This document shows positions 14,313 to 21,903 of a DNA stretch of 23,432 bases, piece after piece. The stretch spans positions 1-23,432 of the forward strand of contig DFJS01000058.1 in the NCBI GenBank assembly GCA_002373165.1, written 5' to 3'. The position numbers and the translations under genes were made by a program. Below the pieces are notes generated by a model, which was not told the origin of the DNA, made no database searches, and saw nothing but the letters and a program-made list of their open reading frames with translations. The first letter of the stretch is position 1, and every line of letters begins with the position of its first letter. The stretch is from Ruminococcus sp. UBA3665 (GTDB taxonomy: Bacteria > Bacillota > Clostridia > Oscillospirales > Ruminococcaceae).

Positions 14313-15238
14313 GCAGATTCCTCCGTTTTTTCCCTGTTGCTTTTCATCATGCCCATGAATTGCAGTCCCAGAATAATCACCCCGCCAATGATGAAAAATA
14401 CAATACTGAAAGTCGAACCGCTCAACGGAGCAAGCCCCAGCGGATTTTTATCGGCATCTGTCAGTGTTGTCGCGCCCATTACGACAGGATACAGAGAGCC
14501 AATCATCATCCCGATGATAAAAAAGACTGTTGCACTTCTCCATTTTTCCAGAGCCGTCCGGATCAGGCGCACGATTGATACAATGCCGATAATCACGCCA
14601 ATCCCGAATGTGAACAGAATCGGAATATATTGCAGATTCAGGTGTAATGTTTCTTTAATGGCACTGACAATCGGAATATATAACCCGAAGATCAGCAGCA
14701 GTGTAGAACCGGAAATGCCCGGCAATACCATCGCGCAGATAGCAACGGCTCCGGCAATGAAAACATAAAGATACGTTCCTGCTCCGGCATGTTCCAGCGA
14801 TACTGCATTATTTTCGCCGCCGGTTGTGAAATAAGTCAGTGCGAAAACTCCGGCCGCGCCTAACAGTACCATGAACATTGTCCAGAGTTTTTGTTTCAGA
14901 CATTCGCGTTCCTCGTAAATTACCACAGGAATCGCAAAAATAATAAACCCGATAAACAATGACGAAATCTGATAGATATGCTTTTCAAATACTGCTGTCA
15001 GCACCAGCACGGATGACAGAAATCCGATTACCCAGCCTGCTCCGAGCTTCACCAGATAAAGCAATGCTTTTTTCTTAGCCTCCAGATTTCCTGTCAGCAA
15101 GTCGTTCAGCGAACCGATGAAATTATCATAAAATCCCATCAGAAACGCCACGGTTCCGCCGGATACGCCCGGCACACTGTCTGCCAGTGCCATGCAGAAA
15201 CCGTCAATCATTGTCATGATAAGCTGTTTTGCTTTCAT
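14309..15238 (-). CDS. DUF368 membrane protein, PopT-type undecaprenyl phosphate translocase
   Basis: A 309-residue protein with about eight hydrophobic helices. The two internally repeated signatures of DUF368 are present: VPGVSGGT at 22-29 (followed by AFLMGFYD) and LPGISGST at 172-179 (followed by LLLIFGLY). DUF368 members have been shown to recycle undecaprenyl phosphate across the membrane (PopT), returning the C55 lipid carrier for wall synthesis. That function is transferred here by family. AGAGGAG precedes the ATG. It lies 36 bases after a membrane-protein gene and overlaps the following ATP-grasp gene by four bases, which suggests that the ATP-grasp product acts in the same process. 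Confidence 0.9.
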   Translation of the reverse strand: MKAKQLIMTMIDGFCMALADSVPGVSGGTVAFLMGFYDNFIGSLNDLLTGNLEAKKKALLYLVKLGAGWVIGFLSSVLVLTAVFEKHIYQISSLFIGFIIFAIPVVIYEERECLKQKLWTMFMVLLGAAGVFALTYFTTGGENNAVSLEHAGAGTYLYVFIAGAVAICAMVLPGISGSTLLLIFGLYIPIVSAIKETLHLNLQYIPILFTFGIGVIIGIVSIVRLIRTALEKWRSATVFFIIGMMIGSLYPVVMGATTLTDADKNPLGLAPLSGSTFSIVFFIIGGVIILGLQFMGMMKSNREKTEESA

Positions 15239-15274
15239 GTTGTTCTCCTCTCTTACTATAATATAATAATATAA

Positions 15275-15745
15275 TTACGGAAAATAATCTGCTGCGAATT
15301 CTATAAACCGCTCCATTGCATACAGCAGCAGCACGGATAACGGCAGTCCCGTCACAACGCCGATTATACCATGAATATCAAACAAAAGCCGCAGCTTGTT
15401 CCATTTTTTCTGATGAACAGTCCGCTGTTTTCCGGCCGGATACATCCATCCGGCTGTGATGAGTGCCGGAAATGTACAGAATTCTTCCTGACCGTTCACG
15501 AGATAGACTGCACGGGTTTCGCGTTTTCTGTACTGCTCCAGACGCAGAAATTCGCCTGTTGTCTTCCGGGTCATCAGCAGAAAAATCAGCTGTACTGCGA
15601 AATATATCACTGTCAGCACAAGTGCCAGCCAAAGAATTCCAATAATCAGCAGGAACAGAACAGAAACTATGATTTCCGGATTTACGCCGATAATCAAAAG
15701 CATTACGCTGATGACTGCAATTACAAGTATTAATTCTATAATCAC
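15275..15745 (-). CDS. Membrane protein of unknown function, paralog 2 of a tandem pair (GTG start)
   Basis: A 156-residue protein with two hydrophobic helices at the N terminus (about 3-24 and 28-58), a soluble middle of about 65 residues and a C-terminal helix (about 127-145). It is a paralog of the gene just upstream (155 residues). Both have LLMT-R/K-x-T near residue 60, T-x-AVY about 15 residues on, FPA-x-I, and GLP before the last helix. I place the start at GTG 15745 rather than at the in-frame GTG at 15760. It has GGAG nine bases upstream and overlaps the previous stop as GTGA, and it gives the two paralogs nearly equal length and aligned N termini. No family recognised. Confidence 0.78.
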   Translation of the reverse strand: MIIELILVIAVISVMLLIIGVNPEIIVSVLFLLIIGILWLALVLTVIYFAVQLIFLLMTRKTTGEFLRLEQYRKRETRAVYLVNGQEEFCTFPALITAGWMYPAGKQRTVHQKKWNKLRLLFDIHGIIGVVTGLPLSVLLLYAMERFIEFAADYFP

Positions 15746-16209
15746 TGCATTACGCTCCACATGGTAAGCAGGCCAAACAGGCCGAAGCCTGCCATCAGAC
15801 TGAATACGGGCAGTCCGACAGCAATGACAATTACGCTGTACCAGTCCAGCAGAAGATAGCGTTCCGGATTTTTTTTGCTTTTCCAGATTCTGACCTGATA
15901 GATCTGATCTTTGTGATAAATTTTATCAATAAACATGATTTCTGCCGGAAAAGAATTATCATATTCTCTGTTATCCATCCAGTAGACAGCATGTGTTCCC
16001 ACGCCTTCGTTCGGGTCAATCCGGAGATATTTTGCTTTTGTGGGTTTTGTCATCAGGAGCAGAATCAGACTGACAATGAAAAATAATACCATCAGAATCA
16101 GAAACAATTCCACCAGTGCAAACGCACCCATTGCAATCATCATAGGCGGAACGCCAAGAATCAGCAGAAGCAGAACAATCACTGCCGCACCGATGATGAA
16201 TTCCATCAT
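15742..16209 (-). CDS. Membrane protein of unknown function, paralog 1 of a tandem pair
   Basis: A 155-residue protein with hydrophobic helices at about 3-28 and 30-53, a soluble middle region (54-117) and hydrophobic C-terminal helices (about 124-150). The soluble part contains LLMTKPTKAKYLR (51-63), THAVYWMDN (72-80) and FPAEIMF (87-93), all shared with the following paralog. The fold might be an NfeD- or OB-like membrane protein, but I cannot assign a family. The ATG at 16209 (or 16206) follows the folC stop by three bases with AGGGGTGA as the ribosome site. Its stop overlaps the next gene's GTG. It is translated as a unit with folC and its paralog. Confidence 0.8.
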   Translation of the reverse strand: MMEFIIGAAVIVLLLLILGVPPMMIAMGAFALVELFLILMVLFFIVSLILLLMTKPTKAKYLRIDPNEGVGTHAVYWMDNREYDNSFPAEIMFIDKIYHKDQIYQVRIWKSKKNPERYLLLDWYSVIVIAVGLPVFSLMAGFGLFGLLTMWSVMQ

Positions 16210-16212
16210 TAA

Positions 16213-17460
16213 TCACCCCTGATTCAGATACCAGCTTGCCAGATACAGCGATCCGCAGATTACAACTGCTCCGTGAGAACCTTTTGCCCATTTCAGCGCA
16301 TACGGCAGAGCCTCTTCCAGATCAGCCTCCGATGCCATCGCATGTTGCCGGATGAACGCATGTTTCAGCTGTTCTTTCGGGAGCGCGTTCGGCGTAAAGC
16401 CGTCCACACAGAGCACCTTGCTTAATACAAGAGCTAACTGGAACGCAGCGGCATCGGCATCTTTTGTATTGGTCATGCCACAGATGCCAATCCAGGATTC
16501 TATGCCTGATTCGCTGAGTAAATCCGTCAGAACGCCGACTCCGTCAGCATTATGACCGCCGTCGAGAATCACAAGCGGATTTTCCTGCAAAATCTGGATT
16601 CTGCCGGGAACGACAGTTTCCGCAAGACCGGATTTCACAGCTTCTTCCGGAATCTGAAAGCCTTGTTTCTGTAATGCTCTGATTGTTTCGAGCACAGTCA
16701 GGGCATTGTCAATCTGATGACTGCCGCCCATTCTGGTTTGATACACTTCCTGTCCGTAAGCGAACCGGCAGCCTTTTATGCCGGATTCTTTTCTGTCGCA
16801 CAGTGACTCATCCGGAAGGAATATTTCACAATGCTTTTCCGCGGCCGTCTGCCGGAAGATTTTTTCCGCCTTGTTATTCGGCGAAATCACGACGGGACAG
16901 CCCGGCTTGATGATTCCGGCTTTCTGGAAAGCGATTTCTTCTATTGTATTTCCCAGAATTTCCATATGGTCTTTAGAAACTGACGTTAATACCGATACAA
17001 GCGGTTTTTCGATAATATTCGTCGCATCGAGCAGTCCGCCGATTCCGGTTTCCAGAACGACAATATCCGTATTCTTGCGGACAAAATACAGAAACGCTAT
17101 CGTCATAGTAATTTCAAACTGTGAATAGCCCGTTCCGGTGACAGTCGCCTGCAAGCCCTCGCAGAGTTCACAGAGTATCTTTTCCGGAATGTCCTGCCCG
17201 TTGAACCGGATTCTGTCCTGATAGTGCCGGATATACGGAGAAGTCAGCGTTCCGGTTCTGTAACCGGACTGGATTAAAATATTCGTCAGATATTCCGCGG
17301 CAGAGCCTTTGCCGTTTGTTCCGGCAATATGAATAAATTTTAATTTTTTCTGCGGATTGCCCACCTGATTCAGCAGTCCGGCAATCCGGTCAAGATTTTT
17401 GACCGGTTCGCCGCTTTTGGTAAAACTGCCGATAAATTCCATTGCTTTCTCAAATGTCAT
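16213..17460 (-). CDS. folC: Bifunctional folylpolyglutamate synthase/dihydrofolate synthase
   Basis: A 415-residue Mur-ligase-family enzyme that adds glutamate to dihydropteroate and to folates in the cytoplasm. The ATP P-loop is GTNGKGS at 47-53, and the folate/ATP motif SPYIRHYQDRI runs 74-84. ETGIGGLLDATN (about 137-148) and SKDHMEILG (about 162-170) follow, then the carbamate-lysine region FQKAGIIKPG. A C-terminal domain begins near 295 with ILDGGHNADG, where relatives usually have DGAHNP. Length is normal. The ATG has AGAGGGG upstream. It lies 17 bases after a 52-residue gene and three bases before the membrane paralog pair. It is often found next to valS in Clostridia and Bacilli, which supports both calls. 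Confidence 0.94.
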   Translation of the reverse strand: MTFEKAMEFIGSFTKSGEPVKNLDRIAGLLNQVGNPQKKLKFIHIAGTNGKGSAAEYLTNILIQSGYRTGTLTSPYIRHYQDRIRFNGQDIPEKILCELCEGLQATVTGTGYSQFEITMTIAFLYFVRKNTDIVVLETGIGGLLDATNIIEKPLVSVLTSVSKDHMEILGNTIEEIAFQKAGIIKPGCPVVISPNNKAEKIFRQTAAEKHCEIFLPDESLCDRKESGIKGCRFAYGQEVYQTRMGGSHQIDNALTVLETIRALQKQGFQIPEEAVKSGLAETVVPGRIQILQENPLVILDGGHNADGVGVLTDLLSESGIESWIGICGMTNTKDADAAAFQLALVLSKVLCVDGFTPNALPKEQLKHAFIRQHAMASEADLEEALPYALKWAKGSHGAVVICGSLYLASWYLNQG

Positions 17461-17477
17461 GATAGATACCCCTCTTA

Positions 17478-17636
17478 TCAGAAAAGAGAACTGATTTCAT
17501 TTATCAAATCTTTGGTGGTATATACAAAGATAATAAACATGCCTGCGCATTCCATTGTTTTCAGAATTAATTTTCCGAACGCTTTCATCAGTTCTTTTTC
17601 AGCAAGCCGCAATTCTTCTTTTTCCGTCTGATTCAT
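17478..17636 (-). CDS. Small 52-residue membrane protein between valS and folC
   Basis: A short reading frame beginning with MNQTEKEE, made of a charged helix (about 4-20) followed by a hydrophobic stretch (about 22-40) and a short polar end. AGGTGA lies seven bases before the ATG. The gene fits between valS (22 bases) and folC (17 bases) without overlap, as expected for an operon member. The frame is open beyond the ATG into the end of valS, but that part has no ribosome site. Function unknown; existence is supported by spacing, ribosome site and the helix-like pattern. Confidence 0.6.
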   Translation of the reverse strand: MNQTEKEELRLAEKELMKAFGKLILKTMECAGMFIIFVYTTKDLINEISSLF

Positions 17637-17658
17637 AACGATCACCTGCTTTCTGCTG

Positions 17659-20274
17659 TCAGCTGTAAGCCTTGATAGACTGCATAATCTTATCCATTTT
17701 TTCCTGTGCCTTGGCGAGCTTTGCCTTTTCGGCTTCAATCAGTTTTTCCGGAGCTTTTGCCAGGAATCCCTGATTGTTCAGCTTGCCGCTTAAGAAATCA
17801 ATATCTTTCTGCGCTTTTTCGCGTTCTTTGCTGAGTCTGGCGAGTTCTTTTTCTTTATCAACAAGCTCGTCCATCGGGATGAAGATTCTTGCAGCGGCTG
17901 TAACAGCTCCGGCAGAATCGGGAATTTCAAATTTTTCGCCGATTTCAATTTCTGATGCCGAGGCCAGCTTCTCAAAGAAAAGCTTTGCGCCGGAGAATAA
18001 ATCAAGATCTTTTGTTTCGATATAGAGCTTTGCCCTGACGGACGGCGGCACATTGAGTTCGGTTCTGGTATTTCTGACAGCCTTGATGGCAGCAATGATT
18101 TTTTCAAAATCCGTTTCTTCTTCGGAGAAGTTCAGCGTTTCGTCATAAACCGGGTAATCCTGAAGCATAATCATAGAACCGTCATTGACAAGTGTCTGCC
18201 AGATTTCTTCTGTGATGAACGGCATGAACGGATGCAGTAATTTCAGCATACCCTGCATTGTCCAGACAAGTACGGCCTGTGCCGATTCTTTGGCCTGACC
18301 GCCTGCCTGAATGCGCGGCTTGGTGAGTTCGATATACCAGTCGCAGAACACATCCCAGATAAAATCATAGAGCTTCGAGCAGGCAACGCCGAGTTCAAAA
18401 GCTTCGAGATTTTGGTTGACTTCCTTTGCAAGCTGATTGAATTTGGAAACTACCCATTTATCTTCCATTGTGAGATGTTCGGGCAGTCCGGTGAATCTGA
18501 AATCTTCGGGCAGATTCATCATGATAAATCTGGAGGCATTCCAGAGTTTGTTGGCGAAATTCCGGGCAGCTTTGACTTTGTCATCGATATAGCGCATATC
18601 ATTGCCGGGCGCATTGCCTGTTGCCAGCATAAAGCGGAGAGCATCCGCGCCGTACTGTGCAATGACTTCCAGCGGATCGATGCCGTTTCCGAGTGATTTT
18701 GACATTTTCTGACCTTTGGCATCGCGGACAAGCCCGTGAATCAGAACAGTATCAAACGGCACTTCGCCCATATTTTCCAGTGCCGAGAACATCATTCTGA
18801 TCACCCAGAAAAAGATAATATCATAGCCTGTGACAAGCGTATTTGTCGGATAGAAATATTTAAGTTCTTCGGTCTGTTCCGGCCAGCCCAGAGTGGAGAA
18901 CGGCCACAGTGCCGAACTGAACCAGGTATCCAGCGTATCGGGATCCTGATGCATCGCTTTGCCGCATTTCGGGCAGGTGCAGGAAGTTTCTTTTGTGACG
19001 GTCATTTCGCCGCAGTCGTCGCAGTAGAATGCCGGAATCTGATGTCCCCACCAGATCTGACGGGAAATGCACCAGTCTTTGATATTTTCCAGCCAGTGAT
19101 AATAAATTTTATCGAAACGTTCCGGAACAAATTTTGTTTTCTTATTCTTGACGGCATCGATGGCCGGCTGTGCGAGGGGCTTCATCTTGACGAACCACTG
19201 TGTAGAAACTTTCGGTTCTACTGTAGTGCCGCAGCGGTAGCATGTGCCGACATTGTGGTTATAATCTTCCGTATAGACAAGTGCGCCTTCTTCTTCGAGA
19301 TCTTTGACAATAGCTTTTCTGGCTTCGTATCTGTCCATGCCGGCATATTTGGGATAATCGGCAGTAATTCTGGCATCATCGGTCATGACGTTGATGACTT
19401 CCAGATTATGGCGTTTGCCGACTTCAAAGTCATTAGGGTCATGTGCCGGCGTGATTTTCACAACGCCGGTACCGAAATCTGTTTCCACATAATCATCTGC
19501 AATGACGGGAATTTCTCTGTGCACCAGCGGAAGAATCAGCATTTTGCCGACAAGATGCCTGTATCTCTCATCATTGGGATTGACAGCAACTGCCGTATCG
19601 CCGAGGAGTGTTTCGGGTCTTGTGGTAGCAAGTTCCAGATATTCGTCAGAATCTTTGAACTGATATCTCAAATGCCAGAAATGGCCTGCCTGGTCTTCGT
19701 AATTGACTTCGGCATCAGAGAGGGAAGTCAGGCATTTAGGGCACCAGTTAATAATTCTTTCTCCGCGGTAGATAAGTCCTTTTTCATAATATTTAATAAA
19801 AACTTCCTTAACGGCTTTGGAACAGCCCTCATCCATTGTGAAGCGTTCTCTGTCCCAGTCGCAGGAAGAGCCGAGTTTTTTAAGCTGTTCGACAATACGG
19901 CCGCCGAACTTTTCTTTCCATGCCCAGGCGCGTTCCATGAATTTTTCACGGCCGATTTCTTCTTTGGTGATGCCTTCTTCGCGCATAGCGGCGACAATTT
20001 TTGCCTCGGTTGCAATAGCGGCATGATCTGTGCCGGGCAGCCAGAGTGTACAGTAACCGGACATTCTTTTCCAGCGGATGAGAATATCCTGCAATGTTTC
20101 ATCCAGAGCGTGACCCATATGGAGCTGACCTGTGATATTCGGGGGCGGAATTACGATAGTATAGGGCTTTTTTTCTCTGTCGATTTCGGCATGGAAGCAG
20201 CCTTTCTGCATCCAGTTCTGATAGATTCTGTCCTCGAACTGTTCGGGGGCATAAGTTTTTGCTAATTCTTTCAT
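17659..20274 (-). CDS. valS: Valyl-tRNA synthetase
   Basis: An 871-residue class I synthetase that charges tRNA-Val. The HIGH box is HMGH (52-55), preceded by PPPNITGQL. The CP1 editing domain is recognised by TTRPETLLGDTAVAVNPND (about 216-234) and GTGVVKITPAHDPND. The KMSKS box is at 523-527. Cysteine pairs at about 345 (CYRC) and 418-436 (CDDC, CPKC) resemble zinc knuckles. The anticodon-binding domain follows, and a Lys/Glu-rich coiled coil closes the protein (about 800-865), typical of ValRS. GGAG lies 11 bases upstream of the ATG. It is the first gene of the minus-strand run and is preceded by a T-box leader and a consensus promoter. Complete and unambiguous. Confidence 0.98.
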   Translation of the reverse strand: MKELAKTYAPEQFEDRIYQNWMQKGCFHAEIDREKKPYTIVIPPPNITGQLHMGHALDETLQDILIRWKRMSGYCTLWLPGTDHAAIATEAKIVAAMREEGITKEEIGREKFMERAWAWKEKFGGRIVEQLKKLGSSCDWDRERFTMDEGCSKAVKEVFIKYYEKGLIYRGERIINWCPKCLTSLSDAEVNYEDQAGHFWHLRYQFKDSDEYLELATTRPETLLGDTAVAVNPNDERYRHLVGKMLILPLVHREIPVIADDYVETDFGTGVVKITPAHDPNDFEVGKRHNLEVINVMTDDARITADYPKYAGMDRYEARKAIVKDLEEEGALVYTEDYNHNVGTCYRCGTTVEPKVSTQWFVKMKPLAQPAIDAVKNKKTKFVPERFDKIYYHWLENIKDWCISRQIWWGHQIPAFYCDDCGEMTVTKETSCTCPKCGKAMHQDPDTLDTWFSSALWPFSTLGWPEQTEELKYFYPTNTLVTGYDIIFFWVIRMMFSALENMGEVPFDTVLIHGLVRDAKGQKMSKSLGNGIDPLEVIAQYGADALRFMLATGNAPGNDMRYIDDKVKAARNFANKLWNASRFIMMNLPEDFRFTGLPEHLTMEDKWVVSKFNQLAKEVNQNLEAFELGVACSKLYDFIWDVFCDWYIELTKPRIQAGGQAKESAQAVLVWTMQGMLKLLHPFMPFITEEIWQTLVNDGSMIMLQDYPVYDETLNFSEEETDFEKIIAAIKAVRNTRTELNVPPSVRAKLYIETKDLDLFSGAKLFFEKLASASEIEIGEKFEIPDSAGAVTAAARIFIPMDELVDKEKELARLSKEREKAQKDIDFLSGKLNNQGFLAKAPEKLIEAEKAKLAKAQEKMDKIMQSIKAYS

Positions 20275-20320
20275 AAAACAGCATTCTCCTTTTTAATTAA
20301 ATTTCATTTCCGGACAATAG

Positions 20321-20349
20321 AAAACGCCCTGAAAAAACTTTTCAGGGCG
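20321..20349 (-). terminator. T-box terminator hairpin
   Basis: On the minus strand, an 11-bp stem CGCCCTGAAAA and TTTTCAGGGCG with a 3-base loop (plus 20325-20349), followed by TTTTC. This is the regulated terminator of the valS leader. It ends 46 bases before the valS start codon. Confidence 0.92.
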
Positions 20350-20579
20350 AACAGAAACTGTCCGTGTTACCACCTGAATTCAGACAGAACAAGCCTGTCT
20401 GCACTCAAAACTGTACGATAACGGGTACACCCGTCCGGGACTAATAATTCTAAACAGAATGTTCATTCCGGAAGCTCCGGGGCTACCTTGGACAGGTCTG
20501 AATGTGTCCTTGCACCAGACGGACACTCTCTGCAAAACAGAACACTGCTTACTCCTCCCCATCACAGCTGCTGATGATA
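20321..20579 (-). ncRNA. T-box riboswitch (tRNA-Val responsive) leader of valS
   Basis: About 260 bases of untranslated leader. On the minus strand, Stem I begins near 20565 with GGGGAGGAGUAAGCAG, which contains the AGUA-type motif, and returns as GCCCC. The likely specifier GUA (valine) lies at plus 20484-20486. Further hairpins lie at 20421-20434 and at 20381-20401 (7-bp stem). The antiterminator is UUCAGG (20373-20378) pairing CCUGAA (20341-20346), and CGGACAG (20358-20364) pairing CUGUUCG (20348-20354), with the bulge UGGUAACA. UGGU can pair with the ACCA end of tRNA-Val. The CCUGAA strand is also part of the terminator stem, so the two structures exclude each other. Uncharged tRNA-Val should permit read-through. 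Confidence 0.92.
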
Positions 20580-20585
20580 TATTTT

Positions 20586-20614
20586 ATTATATCGCATCAG
20601 GCGGCATTTGTCAA
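20586..20614 (-). promoter_or_regulatory. Consensus sigma-A promoter of valS
   Basis: On the minus strand, TTGACA (plus 20609-20614) and TATAAT (plus 20586-20591) are exactly 17 bases apart. Transcription should begin near 20579, at the beginning of the T-box leader. Confidence 0.95.
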
Positions 20615-20634
20615 GAGAAAAAATAAATAAATTC

Positions 20635-20663
20635 TTGACAGGCATTTCAAACCCTGTTATAAT
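20635..20663 (+). promoter_or_regulatory. Consensus sigma-A promoter of the anchored paralog pair
   Basis: TTGACA at 20635-20640 and TATAAT at 20658-20663 are 17 bases apart. It is back-to-back with the valS promoter. The two -35 boxes form the inverted repeat TGTCAAGA (20609-20616) and TCTTGACA (20633-20640) around a 16-base A-rich centre. Confidence 0.94.
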
Positions 20664-20703
20664 AAAATTATAGAAAATTTTCCGGAACGGAGTGATTTTT
20701 TCC

Positions 20704-21825
20704 ATGAAACAGACAAAACCTAAAACGCTCTTGATTTTATGCGGCATTATATTCCTGTTAATTTTTCTGATTCTTCTGATTTACCATGCCGTCGCCAACA
20801 GTGCGCCACTGACTGTGCCGCCGCTGCCGGTCAGAACGGATTCTGCTACAGTTATCAAAGGCGATAAGCGAACAGATACATTCCTGTGCTATCAGCGGCC
20901 GGGGGAAGGAAAATCTGTCGTCAGTCTTTCCTACCGCAGTTCAGAATACTGGCTGGATGAATTTCCGGCCGATCTGTTTGAATCCGGCGACGAAGAACAT
21001 GATATCCGGCCGGGCGATTTTGCTGAAATCTGCTATCAGGCAGAGTATTCCATCGGCGGCGAAGACGGCCATCATGCTGTGATTCTGGGCTGGGAAAGCG
21101 GTTCGCAGATTTCCCCGAAGCAGGGACTTGCCAGCAGAACCGTGCAGTCTTATCAGGATGCTTTTGCCTTTGCCCGGACAGCATCAGAATATCCTATTCA
21201 GATTTATCATCAGGACTACTCTGATTTTGTCATGATTCCGGCTGGAGAAGAATATAATTTATTTCTCCCGGATTCTGATCAGAAACAGGTATTCCGGAAT
21301 TATAAAAAAATCACAAAAGAACTGAATATCGGCGGAGAAACAAAATATCTTCAGGTCTGGGTGCTGTGCAATGACAATCTGTCTGACGAACAGATTTTGC
21401 AGGCTCTGTATGAAGGAACTATTTCCGAAAATCCGGATTTGTTCTTTGTCGGCTACGGCTCGCCCTATCCGTATTCTTTCACAGCAAACGGCTATGAACA
21501 GCCGTATTTATATAAAATGCAGAAAATTTTTCTCCAGAAAGATTCTCCGGAGATATATCACCAGCATTTCATGGCGCAGGAACTGGAAAATCCGGAAGTC
21601 TTTACCTCTCTGCCGGTTGAAATCCAGCAGGAATTAATCACAACCTGGAATCATGCCGATGATGTGCTTCTGTTCGGCGGCAGTTATGACGAATCTGCTG
21701 AACTGACATTCAATGATGACAATCGGCTTTGTCTGCTGCCGGGGAACGGCGGTTCTGAGGGTTATGTGATGATTTATCTGGAATCCGGCTTTTTTGACTA
21801 TATCTGCGCTGAAATTGCAGAATAA
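20704..21825 (+). CDS. Membrane-anchored protein of unknown function, paralog 1 of a tandem pair
   Basis: A 373-residue protein with a basic N terminus, a very hydrophobic helix (about 9-28) and a large extracellular domain, so it is a signal-anchored surface protein. I do not recognise the domain. It shares with the next gene an (R/Q)-x-GDFAEI strand (about 100), a Q-I-x-IY-Q segment followed by DF-x-M-P, and L/TPDSD. Both then have an E-(I/L)-Q-x-x-I-x-TWN helix and a final (V/Y)-(M/V)-(I/L)-Y-(L/I) strand. The ATG at 20704 follows GGAG by 11 bases; an in-frame GTG at 20692 overlaps that site and is rejected. The extracellular region contains few cysteines and no LPxTG motif. It is transcribed from its own promoter, divergent from valS. 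Confidence 0.85.
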   Translation: MKQTKPKTLLILCGIIFLLIFLILLIYHAVANSAPLTVPPLPVRTDSATVIKGDKRTDTFLCYQRPGEGKSVVSLSYRSSEYWLDEFPADLFESGDEEHDIRPGDFAEICYQAEYSIGGEDGHHAVILGWESGSQISPKQGLASRTVQSYQDAFAFARTASEYPIQIYHQDYSDFVMIPAGEEYNLFLPDSDQKQVFRNYKKITKELNIGGETKYLQVWVLCNDNLSDEQILQALYEGTISENPDLFFVGYGSPYPYSFTANGYEQPYLYKMQKIFLQKDSPEIYHQHFMAQELENPEVFTSLPVEIQQELITTWNHADDVLLFGGSYDESAELTFNDDNRLCLLPGNGGSEGYVMIYLESGFFDYICAEIAE

Positions 21826-21903
21826 TTTGTTACTATTTTCCCCATAAAATTACAGTTCTGAAAGCGTATCATGAGTAACAGCAATCTGAAAGGGGAAATT
21901 CTC

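Noticed and set aside
13427..15274. Hidden RiPP precursor peptide beside the ATP-grasp gene
   Set aside because: The gaps are only 36-37 bases or overlaps, so no leader-core peptide fits; the C39-like protein has a dockerin and no transporter domains.
18736..20265. Long open frame antisense to valS (about 509 codons, plus strand)
   Set aside because: It lies fully inside an unambiguous valS on the other strand, has no recognisable domain, and its Phe/Ile/Cys-rich composition is that of a complementary-strand shadow.
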